Source: Nocardia sp. NBC_00508 (lineage in GTDB: Bacteria > Actinomycetota > Actinomycetes > Mycobacteriales > Mycobacteriaceae). From it: 64,000 nucleotides of DNA. The notes beneath the pieces were generated by a model. The model made no database searches. It had not been told where the DNA came from and saw only the letters and a program-made list of their open reading frames with translations. Of this stretch, positions 1 through 9,137 are shown piece after piece. A program made the position numbers and the translations under genes. The stretch covers positions 62,001 to 126,000 of the forward strand of contig NZ_CP107852.1 of assembly GCF_036346875.1 (NCBI RefSeq), given 5' to 3'. Position 1 is the stretch's first letter. Each line of letters begins with the position of its first letter.

Positions 1-312
1 GACAATGAGGACCTTGGCGCCCGTGTCAGCTATCTGGTAGCCGGCCTCTCCGTCGGTCAGGGATGCGTCGATCAGGGCCGCTGTGGCACCCAGGCGCCAC
101 GTGGCGAACAGAGACACCACGAGGTCAACCGTGGCGGGCAGCATGATCGCGACTACATCGCCGGTCGTGACGCCCGCGGCGCGCAGGCGGGCAGCAGCCC
201 GCTGCACGGTGGCCAGCAGTTCGCGGTTGTTCAGTTCGTTGCTGTCGTCGGCAAGGGCGGGTGCGTGCGGTGCGGCCTCGGCGCGGCGGTCCGGGAGGGT
301 CGAAAGTGTCAT
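1..312 (-). CDS. AMP-dependent acyl/aryl ligase, N-terminus only (cut by window edge)
   Basis: This is the first 104 codons of an adenylate-forming ligase of the fatty-acid/aryl-CoA synthetase type; the rest lies left of the window. The start ATG is at 310-312. The frame runs open to base 1 and shows the usual N-terminal ligase pattern: an ELNNRELL stretch (the position of the 'TYAEL' helix), then LRAAGVTTGDVVAIMLPAT and LFATWRLGATAALID. These match the region before the P-loop in family members. It is divergent from the PucR-type regulator at 480, a common regulator/target arrangement. Substrate cannot be told because the binding pocket is outside the window. Confidence 0.75.
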   Translation of the reverse strand, partial: MTLSTLPDRRAEAAPHAPALADDSNELNNRELLATVQRAAARLRAAGVTTGDVVAIMLPATVDLVVSLFATWRLGATAALIDASLTDGEAGYQIADTGAKVLIV

Positions 313-479
313 GCGATGTCCTCAGCACCGGTGTACAGGGATCGTTGAAAACTGTAGAAATCGCCCGGCGGATCGGCATCGTCGTGCACCGACTGAATTC
401 GTCGCGTGCTTTGTCCCCGGAAGACAGATATCGACTGCGCGATTCGCTGCCGCGGTCACGGTGATGTAACTATCATCAG

Positions 480-1769
480 GTGGTGACGACTTTTCGTCGC
501 AACGGTGATACCGAGGTGAGCCGCTGTGTCGCGAGGATCGCCGCCCGCATGAACGAGCGGGTGACGGACATCAGCGCGAGTATCCACCGTGGACTAGAGG
601 AAGAAATACCCGAGCTGCGTGCAGATGTCCACAGCGTCGAATTGCTCGGGTCCAGCGTGCAGGGCAACCTCGACACTCTGCTGCACGCGCTGCGGCACGA
701 CATCCCGGCGGCGCGAATCCACCTCCCTCCGGCGGCAATCGAGTACACCCGGCGTTTGGCGCAGCACGGCGTCCCGCTCAATGCCTTGATTCGCGCATAT
801 CACCTCGGCCAGCAGCGGGTGACCGAACTTGTTTTCGCCGAACTGCAGGCCGCGGATATCACGCCTGCCGAACGCTTCCTCGGCGGACAGGCGATCACCA
901 CCCGGCTGTTCCAGTACCTCGACAAAGTCACCCAGCAGGTCGTCGGCATCTACGAAGCAGAGCGCGAGCAGTGGCTGGAAACCCGCAACAGTGTCCGCGA
1001 GCTACGCGTGCGCGAACTGCTGACGGGCACAAGGATCGTCGATATCGACGGCACCACCGACCAGATCCACTATCCGCTCCAATGGCACCATTTGGCGCTT
1101 ATCGTCTGGTACCCCGACACCAGCACCCGCGGAGACGAACTGGCCGCACTGCGACGATTCGTCCGCAAGTCAGCGGAGGCAGCGGGAACCGCCGCAGCCC
1201 CCCTTTTCATCGCGGACGATCAGATGAGCGGCTGGGCGTGGCTGCCGTATCGTTCAGCGCAACCCGGCGCCGTCGCCAGGGTCCGTGGCTTCGCGGCCGC
1301 ACAAGCCGATGCGCCATCGATAGCGATCGGCACGATGGCTCCCGGAGTTCCGGGATTCCGGCGGTCGCATCGCTCGGCACGAGACGCACGCGCGGTCGCG
1401 CTGGCGCGCGGAAACTCCGAACCGCGAATCATCGCGGCCGCAGACCCCGGATTGTCGGTAGCGGCGCTACTCGGTGACAGGATCGCGGAAGTCTGGGAGT
1501 GGGTCGGCGAGGTACTCGGCGATCTGGCCGCCGACAGCGACAACGACGAACGGCTACGCGAGACCCTACGGGTATTTCTGGGCACCGGATCGAGCTACAA
1601 AGCAGCCGCCGCGGAACTCGACCTGCACTCCAACTCGGTGAAGTATCGGGTCGCACGAGCAGTGTCGCGGCGCGGCAGGCCGATCGCCGAAGACCGCCTC
1701 GACGTCGAACTCGCCCTACTGCTCTGCCACTGGTACGGACCACCGATACCGCACCCGGCTACGGCGTGA
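480..1769 (+). CDS. PucR/CdaR-type transcriptional regulator
   Basis: A 429-residue regulator. The N-terminal two thirds (about 1-330) resemble the sensory and GGDEF-like region of the PucR family. The C-terminus (about 345-415) is the PucR helix-turn-helix: LRETLRVFLGTGSSYKAAA, then LDLHSNSVKYRVARA, and a final helix with DVELALLLCHWYG. The length is normal for the family. Two consecutive GTG codons (480 and 483) can serve as start, with no strong ribosome binding site. It lies divergent from the acyl ligase at the left edge and probably controls it. The effector is unknown. Confidence 0.85.
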   Translation: MVTTFRRNGDTEVSRCVARIAARMNERVTDISASIHRGLEEEIPELRADVHSVELLGSSVQGNLDTLLHALRHDIPAARIHLPPAAIEYTRRLAQHGVPLNALIRAYHLGQQRVTELVFAELQAADITPAERFLGGQAITTRLFQYLDKVTQQVVGIYEAEREQWLETRNSVRELRVRELLTGTRIVDIDGTTDQIHYPLQWHHLALIVWYPDTSTRGDELAALRRFVRKSAEAAGTAAAPLFIADDQMSGWAWLPYRSAQPGAVARVRGFAAAQADAPSIAIGTMAPGVPGFRRSHRSARDARAVALARGNSEPRIIAAADPGLSVAALLGDRIAEVWEWVGEVLGDLAADSDNDERLRETLRVFLGTGSSYKAAAAELDLHSNSVKYRVARAVSRRGRPIAEDRLDVELALLLCHWYGPPIPHPATA

Positions 1770-1789
1770 CTCAGCCGCCCCTTTCCTCG

Positions 1790-2080
1790 AGCTCGTCTCC
1801 GGCGCGCGAAAGTATGGCTTACGCCATCGTCTACACCTCTGGCGAGCACTGTCCGATGTGCGCGGCGAGCCACGGATGGGTCGGCCTCGGGCGGATCGTG
1901 TACGCGGCATCCTCCAGCCAGCTGGTTGCCTGGTTGACGGAGTGGGGCGTGCCGAGGGCGCCTGTCGCAGCCCTGCCGATCGCGGAGGTGGTGCCGAACG
2001 CTGTCGTCGACGGGCCGGTCGCCGAGCTGGCCGACTCGGTCAAGGCCCGTCACCGTGCACGCTTCCCGCAGCTGAAGTGA
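1790..2080 (+). pseudogene. Nucleoside deaminase, 3' remnant lacking the catalytic His-x-Glu half
   Basis: The frame encodes the C-terminal half of a zinc nucleoside/guanine deaminase. VYTSGEHCPMCAASHGWVG carries the two zinc-ligand cysteines, followed by GLGRIVYAASSSQL and the family's usual tail. The upstream half, with the His-x-Glu zinc/proton-shuttle motif, is absent: homology fades just after the stop of the PucR gene at 1769. An ATG at 1814 could give an 88-residue peptide, but it would lack a zinc ligand and the catalytic Glu. The 3' end overlaps the convergent TetR gene by about 40 bases. I read it as a truncated gene. Confidence 0.65.
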
Positions 2081-2681
2081 CGGTTCGCGCCGCCCCCGCC
2101 GCCAGTCCGCCGAGGAGGTCTCGGATGAGACGGGTCGCCTGTGCGCGAGTGCGGTCAGGGTGATCGGTGTCGGCGATGGTCAGCGACAGCTCGGTCAGGG
2201 CGCCGTAGAACGCGCTGGCGACCAGCTCGGCGGGGTGCGGCCGGATGAGTTCGGCGTCGAGCAGAGTTCGGACGGCATCGACGACCAGTCCGCCGAGGTG
2301 CTGTTGATCCAGTTCACGCCAGCGCTGCCAGCCCAGTGCGAGCGGGCCCTGTAGCAGCACGATCTGGCGGTAGTCGTGTTCGGTACATATGTTCAGGAAT
2401 TCCGCTACTCCGCGATCGGCGCGTTCGAATGGGTCCGAGCTCGTCGCGGTTGCAGCGCGGATCCGCTGCGCCGCTCGGCCTTCCAGCTCGCTCATGACTG
2501 CTTCGAACAGGCCGCGCTTGCCATCGAAGTGGTGGTAGAGCGCGCCGCGAGTCAGGCCGGCCGCACGTACAAGTTCCTCCGCCGAGAGATCCGCGTAGTC
2601 ACGTTCGGCGAACAGGCGCAGCGCGGTGTCGAACAGCGTTTGACGGGTGTTCTCCGCGTACTTTTCCCGAACAGATTCCAT
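2040..2681 (-). CDS. TetR-family repressor
   Basis: A 213-residue TetR regulator. Residues 10-60 form the DNA-binding domain (LFDTALRLFAERDYADLSAE, then AAGLTRGALYHHFDGKRGLF), and the remainder is an all-helical ligand domain. The start ATG at 2679-2681 sits 61 bases from the divergent amine oxidase. Two near-identical 13-base palindromes lie in that gap, so the protein probably represses itself and the oxidase. The C-terminal coding end overlaps the convergent deaminase remnant. The ligand is unknown; an amine or its aldehyde is a guess from the neighbour. Confidence 0.9.
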   Translation of the reverse strand: MESVREKYAENTRQTLFDTALRLFAERDYADLSAEELVRAAGLTRGALYHHFDGKRGLFEAVMSELEGRAAQRIRAATATSSDPFERADRGVAEFLNICTEHDYRQIVLLQGPLALGWQRWRELDQQHLGGLVVDAVRTLLDAELIRPHPAELVASAFYGALTELSLTIADTDHPDRTRAQATRLIRDLLGGLAAGAARTVTSAAGSVHGDGP

Positions 2682-2697
2682 ACGCCATGGATATCAC

Positions 2698-2728
2698 ATA
2701 CAGTGCGTATTTCAGATACACTGTGTAT
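2698..2728. promoter_or_regulatory. Tandem 13-bp palindromes, probable TetR operators
   Basis: ATACAGTGCGTAT (2698-2710) and ATACACTGTGTAT (2716-2728) agree at 11 of 13 positions. The second is a perfect inverted repeat around a central T. They begin 18 bases apart in the gap between the TetR gene (start 2681) and the amine oxidase (start 2743). That spacing puts two dimers close to one helical face pair. Paired AT-rich palindromes between a TetR gene and its divergent target are the usual operator arrangement. Confidence 0.55.
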
Positions 2729-2742
2729 GAAGGCGGGTAGTG

Positions 2743-4110
2743 ATGGAACGGTCAGTGGATGTCGTGGTGGTGGGTGCCGGGCTCGCCGGGTTGGTGGCCG
2801 CGCGCGACCTGGTCCGGGACGGGCGTGAGGTGGTGGTCCTCGAAGCGCGGGACCGCGTCGGTGGGCGGCTGCTCAATGCCGAACTGCCGGGCGGCGCCCC
2901 GATCGAGGTAGGCGGCCAATGGGTTGGACCCGGACAGGATGAGGTGCTCGCGCTGATCGGCGAGCTCGGCCTGACCACCTTCCCCACGCATACCGAAGGC
3001 CGGCATATCGCCGAAATCGGCACGGCCCGATCGGTTTACACGGGGCGCATTCCACGACTCAACCCGCTGGCGCTGGCCGATGTCGCGCAGGCCCAGTGGC
3101 GACTCGACCGACTCGCGCATCAGGTTGCGGCGCGGGAGCCGTGGCTGGCCGAGCAAGCCGAACATCTCGACGGCCAGACGTTCGCCACCTGGCTTCGGCG
3201 GAACGTCTACACCTCCGGTGGCCGATCCTTCTTCCGGCTGATCACCGAGGCGGTGTTCTCGGCAGAGCCGGAGGATCTGTCCGCACTGTGGGCTTGCTTC
3301 TACGTCGGCGCGGCGGGCGGGCTGGACGCGTTGATCAACACCGCCGGCGGGGCGCAGCAGGACCGCGTCGTCGGAGGTTCGCAACGCATCGCACTGGCTT
3401 TGGCCGATGCACTCGGCGACCGAATCGTGCTCGGCGCCGCGGTCACCGAAATCGGTTGGGATGCCGCGGGTGTCCGGGTTTCCGCGGGAAGGACCACGGT
3501 CCGAGCCGCCCGCGCGGTGATCGCAGTGCCGCCCCCGTTGGCTGCACGTATCCGCTTCAGCCCTGGTCTTCCCGGCGACCGTGACCAACTCGTCCAGCGC
3601 ATGCCGATGGGCCGGGTGATCAAGGTCAATGTCGCCTACGACGAGCCGTTCTGGCGCCGCGAGGGGCTCAGCGGCCAGGCCAACAGCGATCATCGGTCAT
3701 TGGGCACCGTCTTCGACAACACTCCACAGGACGGTGCACCCGGAGTGCTCGTCGGATTTCTCGAAGGCACGCACGCCGACGCCGCAGGCCGACTGGATCT
3801 CGCCGAGCGTCGCGCTCGAGTCCTGACCGATCTGGTCGGATACTTCGGGCCACACGCCCAGCATCCGATCGCATACCTCGAACGAGACTGGGCCGAAGAG
3901 GAATTCAGTCGCGGGTGCTACGGAGCGTTCACCGCGCCGTCAACCCTCACCCGGTTCGGTAGTGCGCTGCGCACCCCCATCGGCCCATTACATTGGGCAG
4001 GCACCGAAACCGCCACTCGGTGGGCGGGTTACATGGACGGTGCCGTCGAATCCGGCCACCGAGCCGCCCGCGAGATCTCGCACGTCCTCATGAAGCATGC
4101 CCACATGTAA
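2743..4110 (+). CDS. Flavin-dependent amine oxidase (monoamine/putrescine oxidase family)
   Basis: About 455 residues with an N-terminal Rossmann FAD motif (VVVVGAGLAGLVAARDL), then LEARDRVGGRL, the conserved RxGGR of amine oxidases, and IEVGGQWVGPGQ. The C-terminal FAD-binding motif is HWAGTETATRWAGYMDGAVE. The protein would oxidise a primary or secondary amine to an imine/aldehyde with release of H2O2. No signal peptide or terminal membrane helix is seen, so it is probably cytosolic. ATG 2743 is chosen; GTG 2740 directly before it is the alternative, and AAGGCGGG lies upstream. Regulation is probably by the divergent TetR. The specific amine is not evident. Confidence 0.9.
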   Translation: MERSVDVVVVGAGLAGLVAARDLVRDGREVVVLEARDRVGGRLLNAELPGGAPIEVGGQWVGPGQDEVLALIGELGLTTFPTHTEGRHIAEIGTARSVYTGRIPRLNPLALADVAQAQWRLDRLAHQVAAREPWLAEQAEHLDGQTFATWLRRNVYTSGGRSFFRLITEAVFSAEPEDLSALWACFYVGAAGGLDALINTAGGAQQDRVVGGSQRIALALADALGDRIVLGAAVTEIGWDAAGVRVSAGRTTVRAARAVIAVPPPLAARIRFSPGLPGDRDQLVQRMPMGRVIKVNVAYDEPFWRREGLSGQANSDHRSLGTVFDNTPQDGAPGVLVGFLEGTHADAAGRLDLAERRARVLTDLVGYFGPHAQHPIAYLERDWAEEEFSRGCYGAFTAPSTLTRFGSALRTPIGPLHWAGTETATRWAGYMDGAVESGHRAAREISHVLMKHAHM

Positions 4111-4143
4111 CCGAAGCAGCGTCTACTCGTCATCGACTAGCTG

Positions 4144-4296
4144 ATGCCGTTTGTGGAGTTGTTCGTTCCCAAGGGGTCGCTCGACGAGGAGCGCCGCGAG
4201 AAGATCCGTGGGCAACTGGGGAGCGAGCGGGAAGATCGTGCGGATCGAACACATCGCCGCGCTGATGGCGAACGGGTAGGCGTTCTGTTCGCATGA
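4144..4296 (+). pseudogene. Tautomerase-like fragment
   Basis: The 50-codon frame begins MPFVELFVPKGSLDEERREK, which matches the N-terminus of 4-oxalocrotonate-tautomerase-like proteins, including the Pro directly after Met that serves as catalytic base. After about 25 residues the similarity stops and the frame becomes arginine-rich, which suggests a frameshift or deletion. A second frame in the same stretch gives GKIVRIEHIAALMANG. It lies just after the amine oxidase. Short and uncertain. Confidence 0.35.
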
Positions 4297-4884
4297 AGCG
4301 GACGGTGACCGACCCGAGCTCGGGCGGGCGCGCGGCTCGGCTCGGCCTCAGCCACCGGTCGGCCATGGCGCCGGGCACAAGCGGCCACGGACCACGAACC
4401 AGGCGATCGACCGCCGCATCGGTCGCGAGGCAGCGGCAGTGGCGGAAGGTGCCGGCCGACACCGAGGAAGGGCTACGAGTCCCCGAGGTGGCCGTGACTC
4501 CAACCGCACTTGCCGACCAGGGGAGTTTCCCCTGGGCACGTCCTACAAGCGTAGCGACGCCAGCTGAGTCGTCGCCCGCTCCCGCGAACGCGTTTCCCGG
4601 CAGCACCGAGGTTGGTCCGTTAATATCCAACTCACAGAGCGTCACGCATCACGTGTCTGCGGAGCACATGTGTCGCACAGCCGGGGAATACCGGCTGCGA
4701 GTAGAGGGCAGTCGTGGCATCAGGTCTTGCTCCGAAGCTCGGAGTTCGAAAGTCGCGAGGGTCTACCGTTTTGTTGTCGGCCGTTTCGGCTTGTCGATCT
4801 GACGGGTGGTCATGACGAGAGCTCGGCTGTCGCCAGGGTGGGATGCCGGGTTCCACGACTTCGGCGGGAGTGTCGCGCGAGGCC
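4297..4884. other. Stretch without a recognisable gene
   Basis: Open frames occur on both strands, but their composition is that of out-of-frame high-GC sequence. None shows a family motif or a convincing ribosome binding site. I see no clear terminator or repeat. Confidence 0.5.
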
Positions 4885-4901
4885 GAGGAGGTGACGAGAG
4901 C

Positions 4902-5651
4902 TTGTCCAGGCCCTATTTGCTATTGCAGTTGCGCCCCGAGCGCGAGGCGGCGGACGACGAATACCGCGCCGTGCTGCGCTTTTCCCACCTCGATACCGAC
5001 GAGCTGGTGCGAATACACATGGACCAGGGATTGCCCGATATCGATCTGAACAATTTCTCGGCTGTCATCGTCGGCGGCGGGCCGAGCAATATCAGTTATC
5101 CCGTCGACAAGAAATACGATTATCAAAAACAGTTCGAGCCGAAATTGCGGCAAGTGGTAACCGAGGTCATCGCCAGGGACTTCCCGTATTTCGGCGCCTG
5201 CTATGGATTGGGCATCCTGGCCGACGTACTCGGCGGCGAGGTGAGCGATCGACGATACAGTGAAACAGCCGGCGCGCAGACGATGATCCTGACCGACGGA
5301 GGTAGCAAAGACCCTCTGCTGGAAGCCATTCCGCGTTCGTTCCGGGCGTTCGTCGGGCACAAGGAAGCTTGCCAAGAGGTGCCGCCGGACGCAGAGCTAC
5401 TGGCCGAGTCGGCCGGTTGCCCGGTACAGATGATTCGGTTCGGGCGAGATATCTACGCAACTCAGTTCCATCCCGAATTGGACAGCAAGGGATTGGCACT
5501 CCGCATCGAAACCTACCGTGACGCCGGTTATTTCGACCCCGACGAGGCCGCGTCATTGACGGCTCTCGGCCATCAAGAATCGGTCCCCGTTCCCGGGGAG
5601 ATACTGCGCCGCTTCGTCGCCCGGTACCGAAGCGGTATCGATTCGCGATAG
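4902..5651 (+). CDS. Class I glutamine amidotransferase-like protein
   Basis: A 249-residue protein of the GMP-synthase-like amidotransferase family. The nucleophile elbow is FGACYGLGILADVLGG with the catalytic Cys, and the His-Glu part of the triad is in IYATQFHPELDSKG. SAVIVGGGPSNIS near residue 60 is the usual early loop. I chose TTG at 4902 because GAGGAGG (4885-4891) precedes it and family members begin with the following RPYLLLQLRPE. The longer frame from GTG 4806 adds an Arg/Gly-rich segment that looks untranslated. No synthase partner is adjacent, so it may act as a free-standing gamma-glutamyl hydrolase or transferase. Confidence 0.83.
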   Translation: MSRPYLLLQLRPEREAADDEYRAVLRFSHLDTDELVRIHMDQGLPDIDLNNFSAVIVGGGPSNISYPVDKKYDYQKQFEPKLRQVVTEVIARDFPYFGACYGLGILADVLGGEVSDRRYSETAGAQTMILTDGGSKDPLLEAIPRSFRAFVGHKEACQEVPPDAELLAESAGCPVQMIRFGRDIYATQFHPELDSKGLALRIETYRDAGYFDPDEAASLTALGHQESVPVPGEILRRFVARYRSGIDSR

Positions 5652-5654
5652 CGG

Positions 5655-5785
5655 TCAAGGTTGCCAGATCGAATCCGCCTGCGATTGCGGGGCCGTTGAC
5701 CGACGCGATGGTGGGCAGCGGGAATCGCAAGAACGTGCGCGCCCTCTCAGCACGGTTGTTCTGGCCGTATTCGAGGGTGCAATCA
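5655..5785 (-). pseudogene. Enoyl-CoA hydratase (crotonase) fragment
   Basis: Reading leftward, the frame contains PLPTIASVNGPAIAGGFDLA, the oxyanion-hole segment of crotonases, preceded by a plausible RAERARTFLRF. The similarity covers only about 40 residues. There is no downstream catalytic Glu region because the convergent amidotransferase gene ends at 5651. This is a broken remnant. Confidence 0.5.
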
Positions 5786-6132
5786 TGCTGAGCCGCACCT
5801 GCAAAGACACCAGCCCCCTAACGGAGGCCGCAGATGCAATGGTCGATCTTGTCGCTGACAGCCTGAACCGATAGCGGAGGCCACACGCCCAGCTAGGGTT
5901 GAAACACTGCCCGATGCGGTCGGCAGGCCGCTCGCCGCAGCCAGGTGATGCCCCGGGTGTTCCCCGGTCGGTTCGGCCAGCGGCCATGGAGTTTCGTCGC
6001 TCGTTTCAGATCTGAAGGCGTCGAGGAGTGCCATAACAGGGGTGTGGGAGGTCGGCGAGGTCGATTTGTCGGCGCCGCGTCATGACGCAGGGCGCTGGTG
6101 TGTTCGGCGAGTGATGCGACGCGGTGGCCGAC
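5786..6132. other. Stretch without a recognisable gene
   Basis: About 350 bases between the crotonase remnant and the end of the response-regulator gene. No frame shows known motifs on either strand. It may hold further eroded sequence. Confidence 0.45.
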
Positions 6133-6828
6133 CTACTCGGATGAGGCGCCCGGCACGGCGAGACCGGTTTCATAGGCGAGGACGACCAGTTGCGCACGGT
6201 CGCGGGCCGACAGCTTGGTGAGCAGACGTCCGACGTGGGTCTTGACCGTGGCGACACTGAGATAAAGGGTGTTGGCGATCTCGGCGTTCGATCGTCCGGC
6301 CGCGACGTGCCCGAGGACTTCGCGCTCGCGGTCGGTGAGCGCGGCCAGCGCGCCCGGCTGCGCGGCCCGTGCCGCGGGTTGTCGAGCGAAGGCGCTGATC
6401 ATCCGGCGGGTGACGCTGGGGGTCAGCAGGGCGTCACCGTCGGCGACGACGCGGATCGCGTGCAGCAGCTGCTCGGGCGGGGAGTCCTTGAGGATGAAAC
6501 CGCTTGCGCCGCTGCGCAGCGCCCGGAAGACGTGCTCGTCTTGGTCGAAGGTGGTCACGATCAACACATGGGGACCGTCCGAGCCCGCGGCGGCGATGTG
6601 CCGCATCGCCTCCAGTCCGTCCATGATCGGCATCCGGATGTCCATCAGCACGACATCGGGTCGCAGCTGGCGGGCGAGGCGGACCGCTTCGCCGCCGTTG
6701 CCGGCCTCGCCGACGACGGAGAGATCCGCCGCGGAATCGACGAGGACGCGGAATCCGGCGCGGACAAGCGCCTCGTCGTCGGCGATGAGTACTTGGATCG
6801 GATCCCGATGGGGGTTGTCAGCAGGCAT
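6133..6828 (-). CDS. LuxR/NarL-family response regulator
   Basis: A 231-residue response regulator. The N-terminal receiver domain (VLIADDEALVRAGFR) has the phosphoacceptor Asp in DVVLMDIRMP and the conserved Lys in GFILKDSPPEQLL. The C-terminal LuxR helix-turn-helix reads LTDREREVLGHVAAGRSNAE, then LYLSVATVKTHVGRLLTKL. The start ATG at 6826-6828 overlaps the end of the upstream histidine kinase gene by 11 bases, so the two are translationally coupled. Target genes are not known; the divergent membrane protein at 8240 is a candidate. Confidence 0.95.
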   Translation of the reverse strand: MPADNPHRDPIQVLIADDEALVRAGFRVLVDSAADLSVVGEAGNGGEAVRLARQLRPDVVLMDIRMPIMDGLEAMRHIAAAGSDGPHVLIVTTFDQDEHVFRALRSGASGFILKDSPPEQLLHAIRVVADGDALLTPSVTRRMISAFARQPAARAAQPGALAALTDREREVLGHVAAGRSNAEIANTLYLSVATVKTHVGRLLTKLSARDRAQLVVLAYETGLAVPGASSE

Positions 6829-8074
6829 CGTCGTCCGCACCGATCGGGAAACCGGCGACGACAGCGAAGCCGCCCTCGGGTCGGGGTCCGGCCTCGAAAC
6901 GGCCACCGAACAACGCCACCCGCTCGTGCATCCCGACCAGACCGAGGCCCGATCCGCTGTCGTCGATGTCGGACCAACCGGCATGCTGAGCTGCCGGGCC
7001 GTCGTCGACGATGGACACGGTCAGTTCGTTCGGCGCATGCCGGACCTCGACCTGCGCACGAGCGGTGTGCGCGTGTTTGACGACGTTGGTGAGCGCCTCC
7101 TGCGCAATGCGATAGACAGTCGTCTGCAGTAACGCCGGGTAGCCGACCGGCTCACCGACGACGCGGTACTCCACGACCAGGCCGTCATGACGCATCCCAT
7201 CGACGAGCTCGGCGATCTCGGCGAGACCGGGTTCGCCTGTTTCGCGCGATGGCCCGGATTCACGGATTTGCGCCAGCACCCGCCGCAGTTCGTTCAGCGC
7301 CGACCGGCTGGCCGTCTCGATCGTGCTCAGCGCCTGACGCGCCTCGCCCGGCTGTTCGTCGAGCAGCAGACGAGCTACTCCGGAACGGACAGCGACCATG
7401 CTCAACGTGTGCGAGAGCAGGTCGTGCACATCTCGCGACACCCGTAGCCGTTCCTCAGCCCGGATCCGGCGTTCCTCCTCCTCGGCCCGGCGACGTCGCT
7501 GCACGGCGATGCTGTGCCGGTATTCGCGGCGGGTCTGGACCATGTCGCCGAGCAGCAAGGCCGGGGCGGCGATCAGCAACTGCACGAAGTCCTGGTCCTG
7601 GTCGGGATGCAGGTCCAGACCGACCCGCGCGGCAATGCAAGCGGCTATGACCGCCGCGGCGATGGCGAGCGCCGAGTCGCGGCGGGATCGCCGGTCCGCG
7701 ACTGTGAACGCGGCGATGGCGAGCGCCGGGCCCGCATTGCTCACCCACGGTGTGAAGCGAACGCCGAGCACCGCGGACAGGCACAAGACGCCCGACACCG
7801 CGAAGAGAACCGCGACCGGCCAGCGTCGCCGGACGATCAACGGGACCACTGTGGCGGCGCCGAGCATCGTGATCGCCGCCAGGGACCCGCTTCCGCCGGT
7901 GACACCTATCAGCACTGGCAGAGTGAACACCGCAAAGCAGACGACCGCGATTGCGATGTCGCTCGTGTCCGGCCCCGCGTCATCCGCTCGATGCGGCATC
8001 GGAATGAGCCGTTGGTGCCACGCAAGCGATGCCGGAGGCCCAGCGTGATCCCGAGGTACGGAGGTAATCGCCAT
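6818..8074 (-). CDS. Sensor histidine kinase (HisKA_3 type)
   Basis: A 418-residue membrane sensor kinase. Residues about 38-190 contain five or so hydrophobic helices, followed by an Arg/Glu-rich coiled linker. The dimerisation/phosphotransfer motif SRDVHDLLSHTLSM supplies the phosphorylated His. The ATPase domain has the N-box around IAQEALTNVVKHAHTA and the G-box GSGLGLVGMHERV. It partners the response regulator that overlaps its 3' end. The short extracellular loops suggest sensing within or at the membrane. The signal is unknown. Confidence 0.94.
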   Translation of the reverse strand: MAITSVPRDHAGPPASLAWHQRLIPMPHRADDAGPDTSDIAIAVVCFAVFTLPVLIGVTGGSGSLAAITMLGAATVVPLIVRRRWPVAVLFAVSGVLCLSAVLGVRFTPWVSNAGPALAIAAFTVADRRSRRDSALAIAAAVIAACIAARVGLDLHPDQDQDFVQLLIAAPALLLGDMVQTRREYRHSIAVQRRRRAEEEERRIRAEERLRVSRDVHDLLSHTLSMVAVRSGVARLLLDEQPGEARQALSTIETASRSALNELRRVLAQIRESGPSRETGEPGLAEIAELVDGMRHDGLVVEYRVVGEPVGYPALLQTTVYRIAQEALTNVVKHAHTARAQVEVRHAPNELTVSIVDDGPAAQHAGWSDIDDSGSGLGLVGMHERVALFGGRFEAGPRPEGGFAVVAGFPIGADDDAC

Positions 8075-8239
8075 AGCGCAGACGGTAGCCGGGCCGCCAC
8101 TGCCGACGCATCGCTCCGACGTCGAAGTACCGCGTCATCCGGAAGGCTGAGATGTCCCGAGACATCCGTCCGAGGTGGATGGCCATGTCCAGGCCCGAGG
8201 ATGACGACACCGATCAAGCCTGCGGGCGACAGTGATGCC

Positions 8240-8860
8240 ATGAACGCACGCGACACCGCACCCACCCGAACCAACACTGCGCAGACCCCTTACTCGGACG
8301 GCGTCGGCATCCGGCCCAGGCTGTCCCGACCGCTGGTCGCAATCACCGCCACGTCCCTGGTGGCAGGGCTCATATCCGGTGGCGTTACCTATCTCAACCG
8401 GTCCCCACACCTCGCGACACACGTCGACGGAACCGCCGCATGGGCGGCGCACATCGTGGTGTTCATGCTGGCTGGCGGCGTGACCATGGTCGTACTGCGT
8501 CGCCGCCCCGCCCCCACGGGTCGCCTTTCATTGCTTGCCCCGCTCGGTACCACCGCCGCCTCGCGGCTCGCACACACCGTGCATGCCGCCCGGCACCACC
8601 CGACCGCGGTGCTTCGCCTGTTGATCGGAATATTGCCGATGGCGATGCTGGTGTTCGGCCCGTACCGGATCGGAGTACAGGTACTCGCCGGCCTGGACCC
8701 GAACTTCACCGTCAACGCCTGGGGTGGCCCCAGCTATCTCGGCGCAATGGCCTGCCACTACCTCGACGGCGGCCTGCTGATGGCCGCATCGGCCGGTCTG
8801 CTGAACCTGCTTCTGCTGCCGGTCGGTCACCGGCAAGCAAGCAACCGACGCGAGCAGTAG
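8240..8860 (+). CDS. Hypothetical four-helix membrane protein
   Basis: About 206 residues from the ATG at 8240. After a polar N-terminus there are four hydrophobic segments, near residues 32-54, 68-90, 120-150 and 172-198, as in small integral membrane proteins. I do not recognise the family. It is divergent from the histidine kinase gene (start 8074), so it may be a target or accessory of that two-component system. The longer in-frame extension upstream runs antisense to the kinase and is rejected. Confidence 0.68.
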   Translation: MNARDTAPTRTNTAQTPYSDGVGIRPRLSRPLVAITATSLVAGLISGGVTYLNRSPHLATHVDGTAAWAAHIVVFMLAGGVTMVVLRRRPAPTGRLSLLAPLGTTAASRLAHTVHAARHHPTAVLRLLIGILPMAMLVFGPYRIGVQVLAGLDPNFTVNAWGGPSYLGAMACHYLDGGLLMAASAGLLNLLLLPVGHRQASNRREQ

Positions 8861-9137
8861 TCGCCCGGCGCGCACCACCAGTGCGCCGAACCCCGTTGGA
8901 GCACGGTCATTGCATGAATCCAGGTCGCAGTCGATGAGATGCACCTACATGTCAGCCGGCCAACTGATCGCGGATCCGATCCCGCCAGTTACGGTTTCCT
9001 CGACCACGTGGGCCTACCGCTGGCGGAATGCCTGCGCCGAGTGAAGGTTCGCGGCGGCAGCCTGCTCGTCTCGGGCCGGATCTGGGAGGGCAGCAGAGCG
9101 GTGAAATGCCTAGCCCCTTCGCCTTGTTCCCTGATGT

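Noticed and set aside
6133..6984. 283-codon version of the response regulator
   Set aside because: The extra N-terminus is an out-of-frame reading of the kinase gene; ATG 6828 directly precedes the receiver domain.
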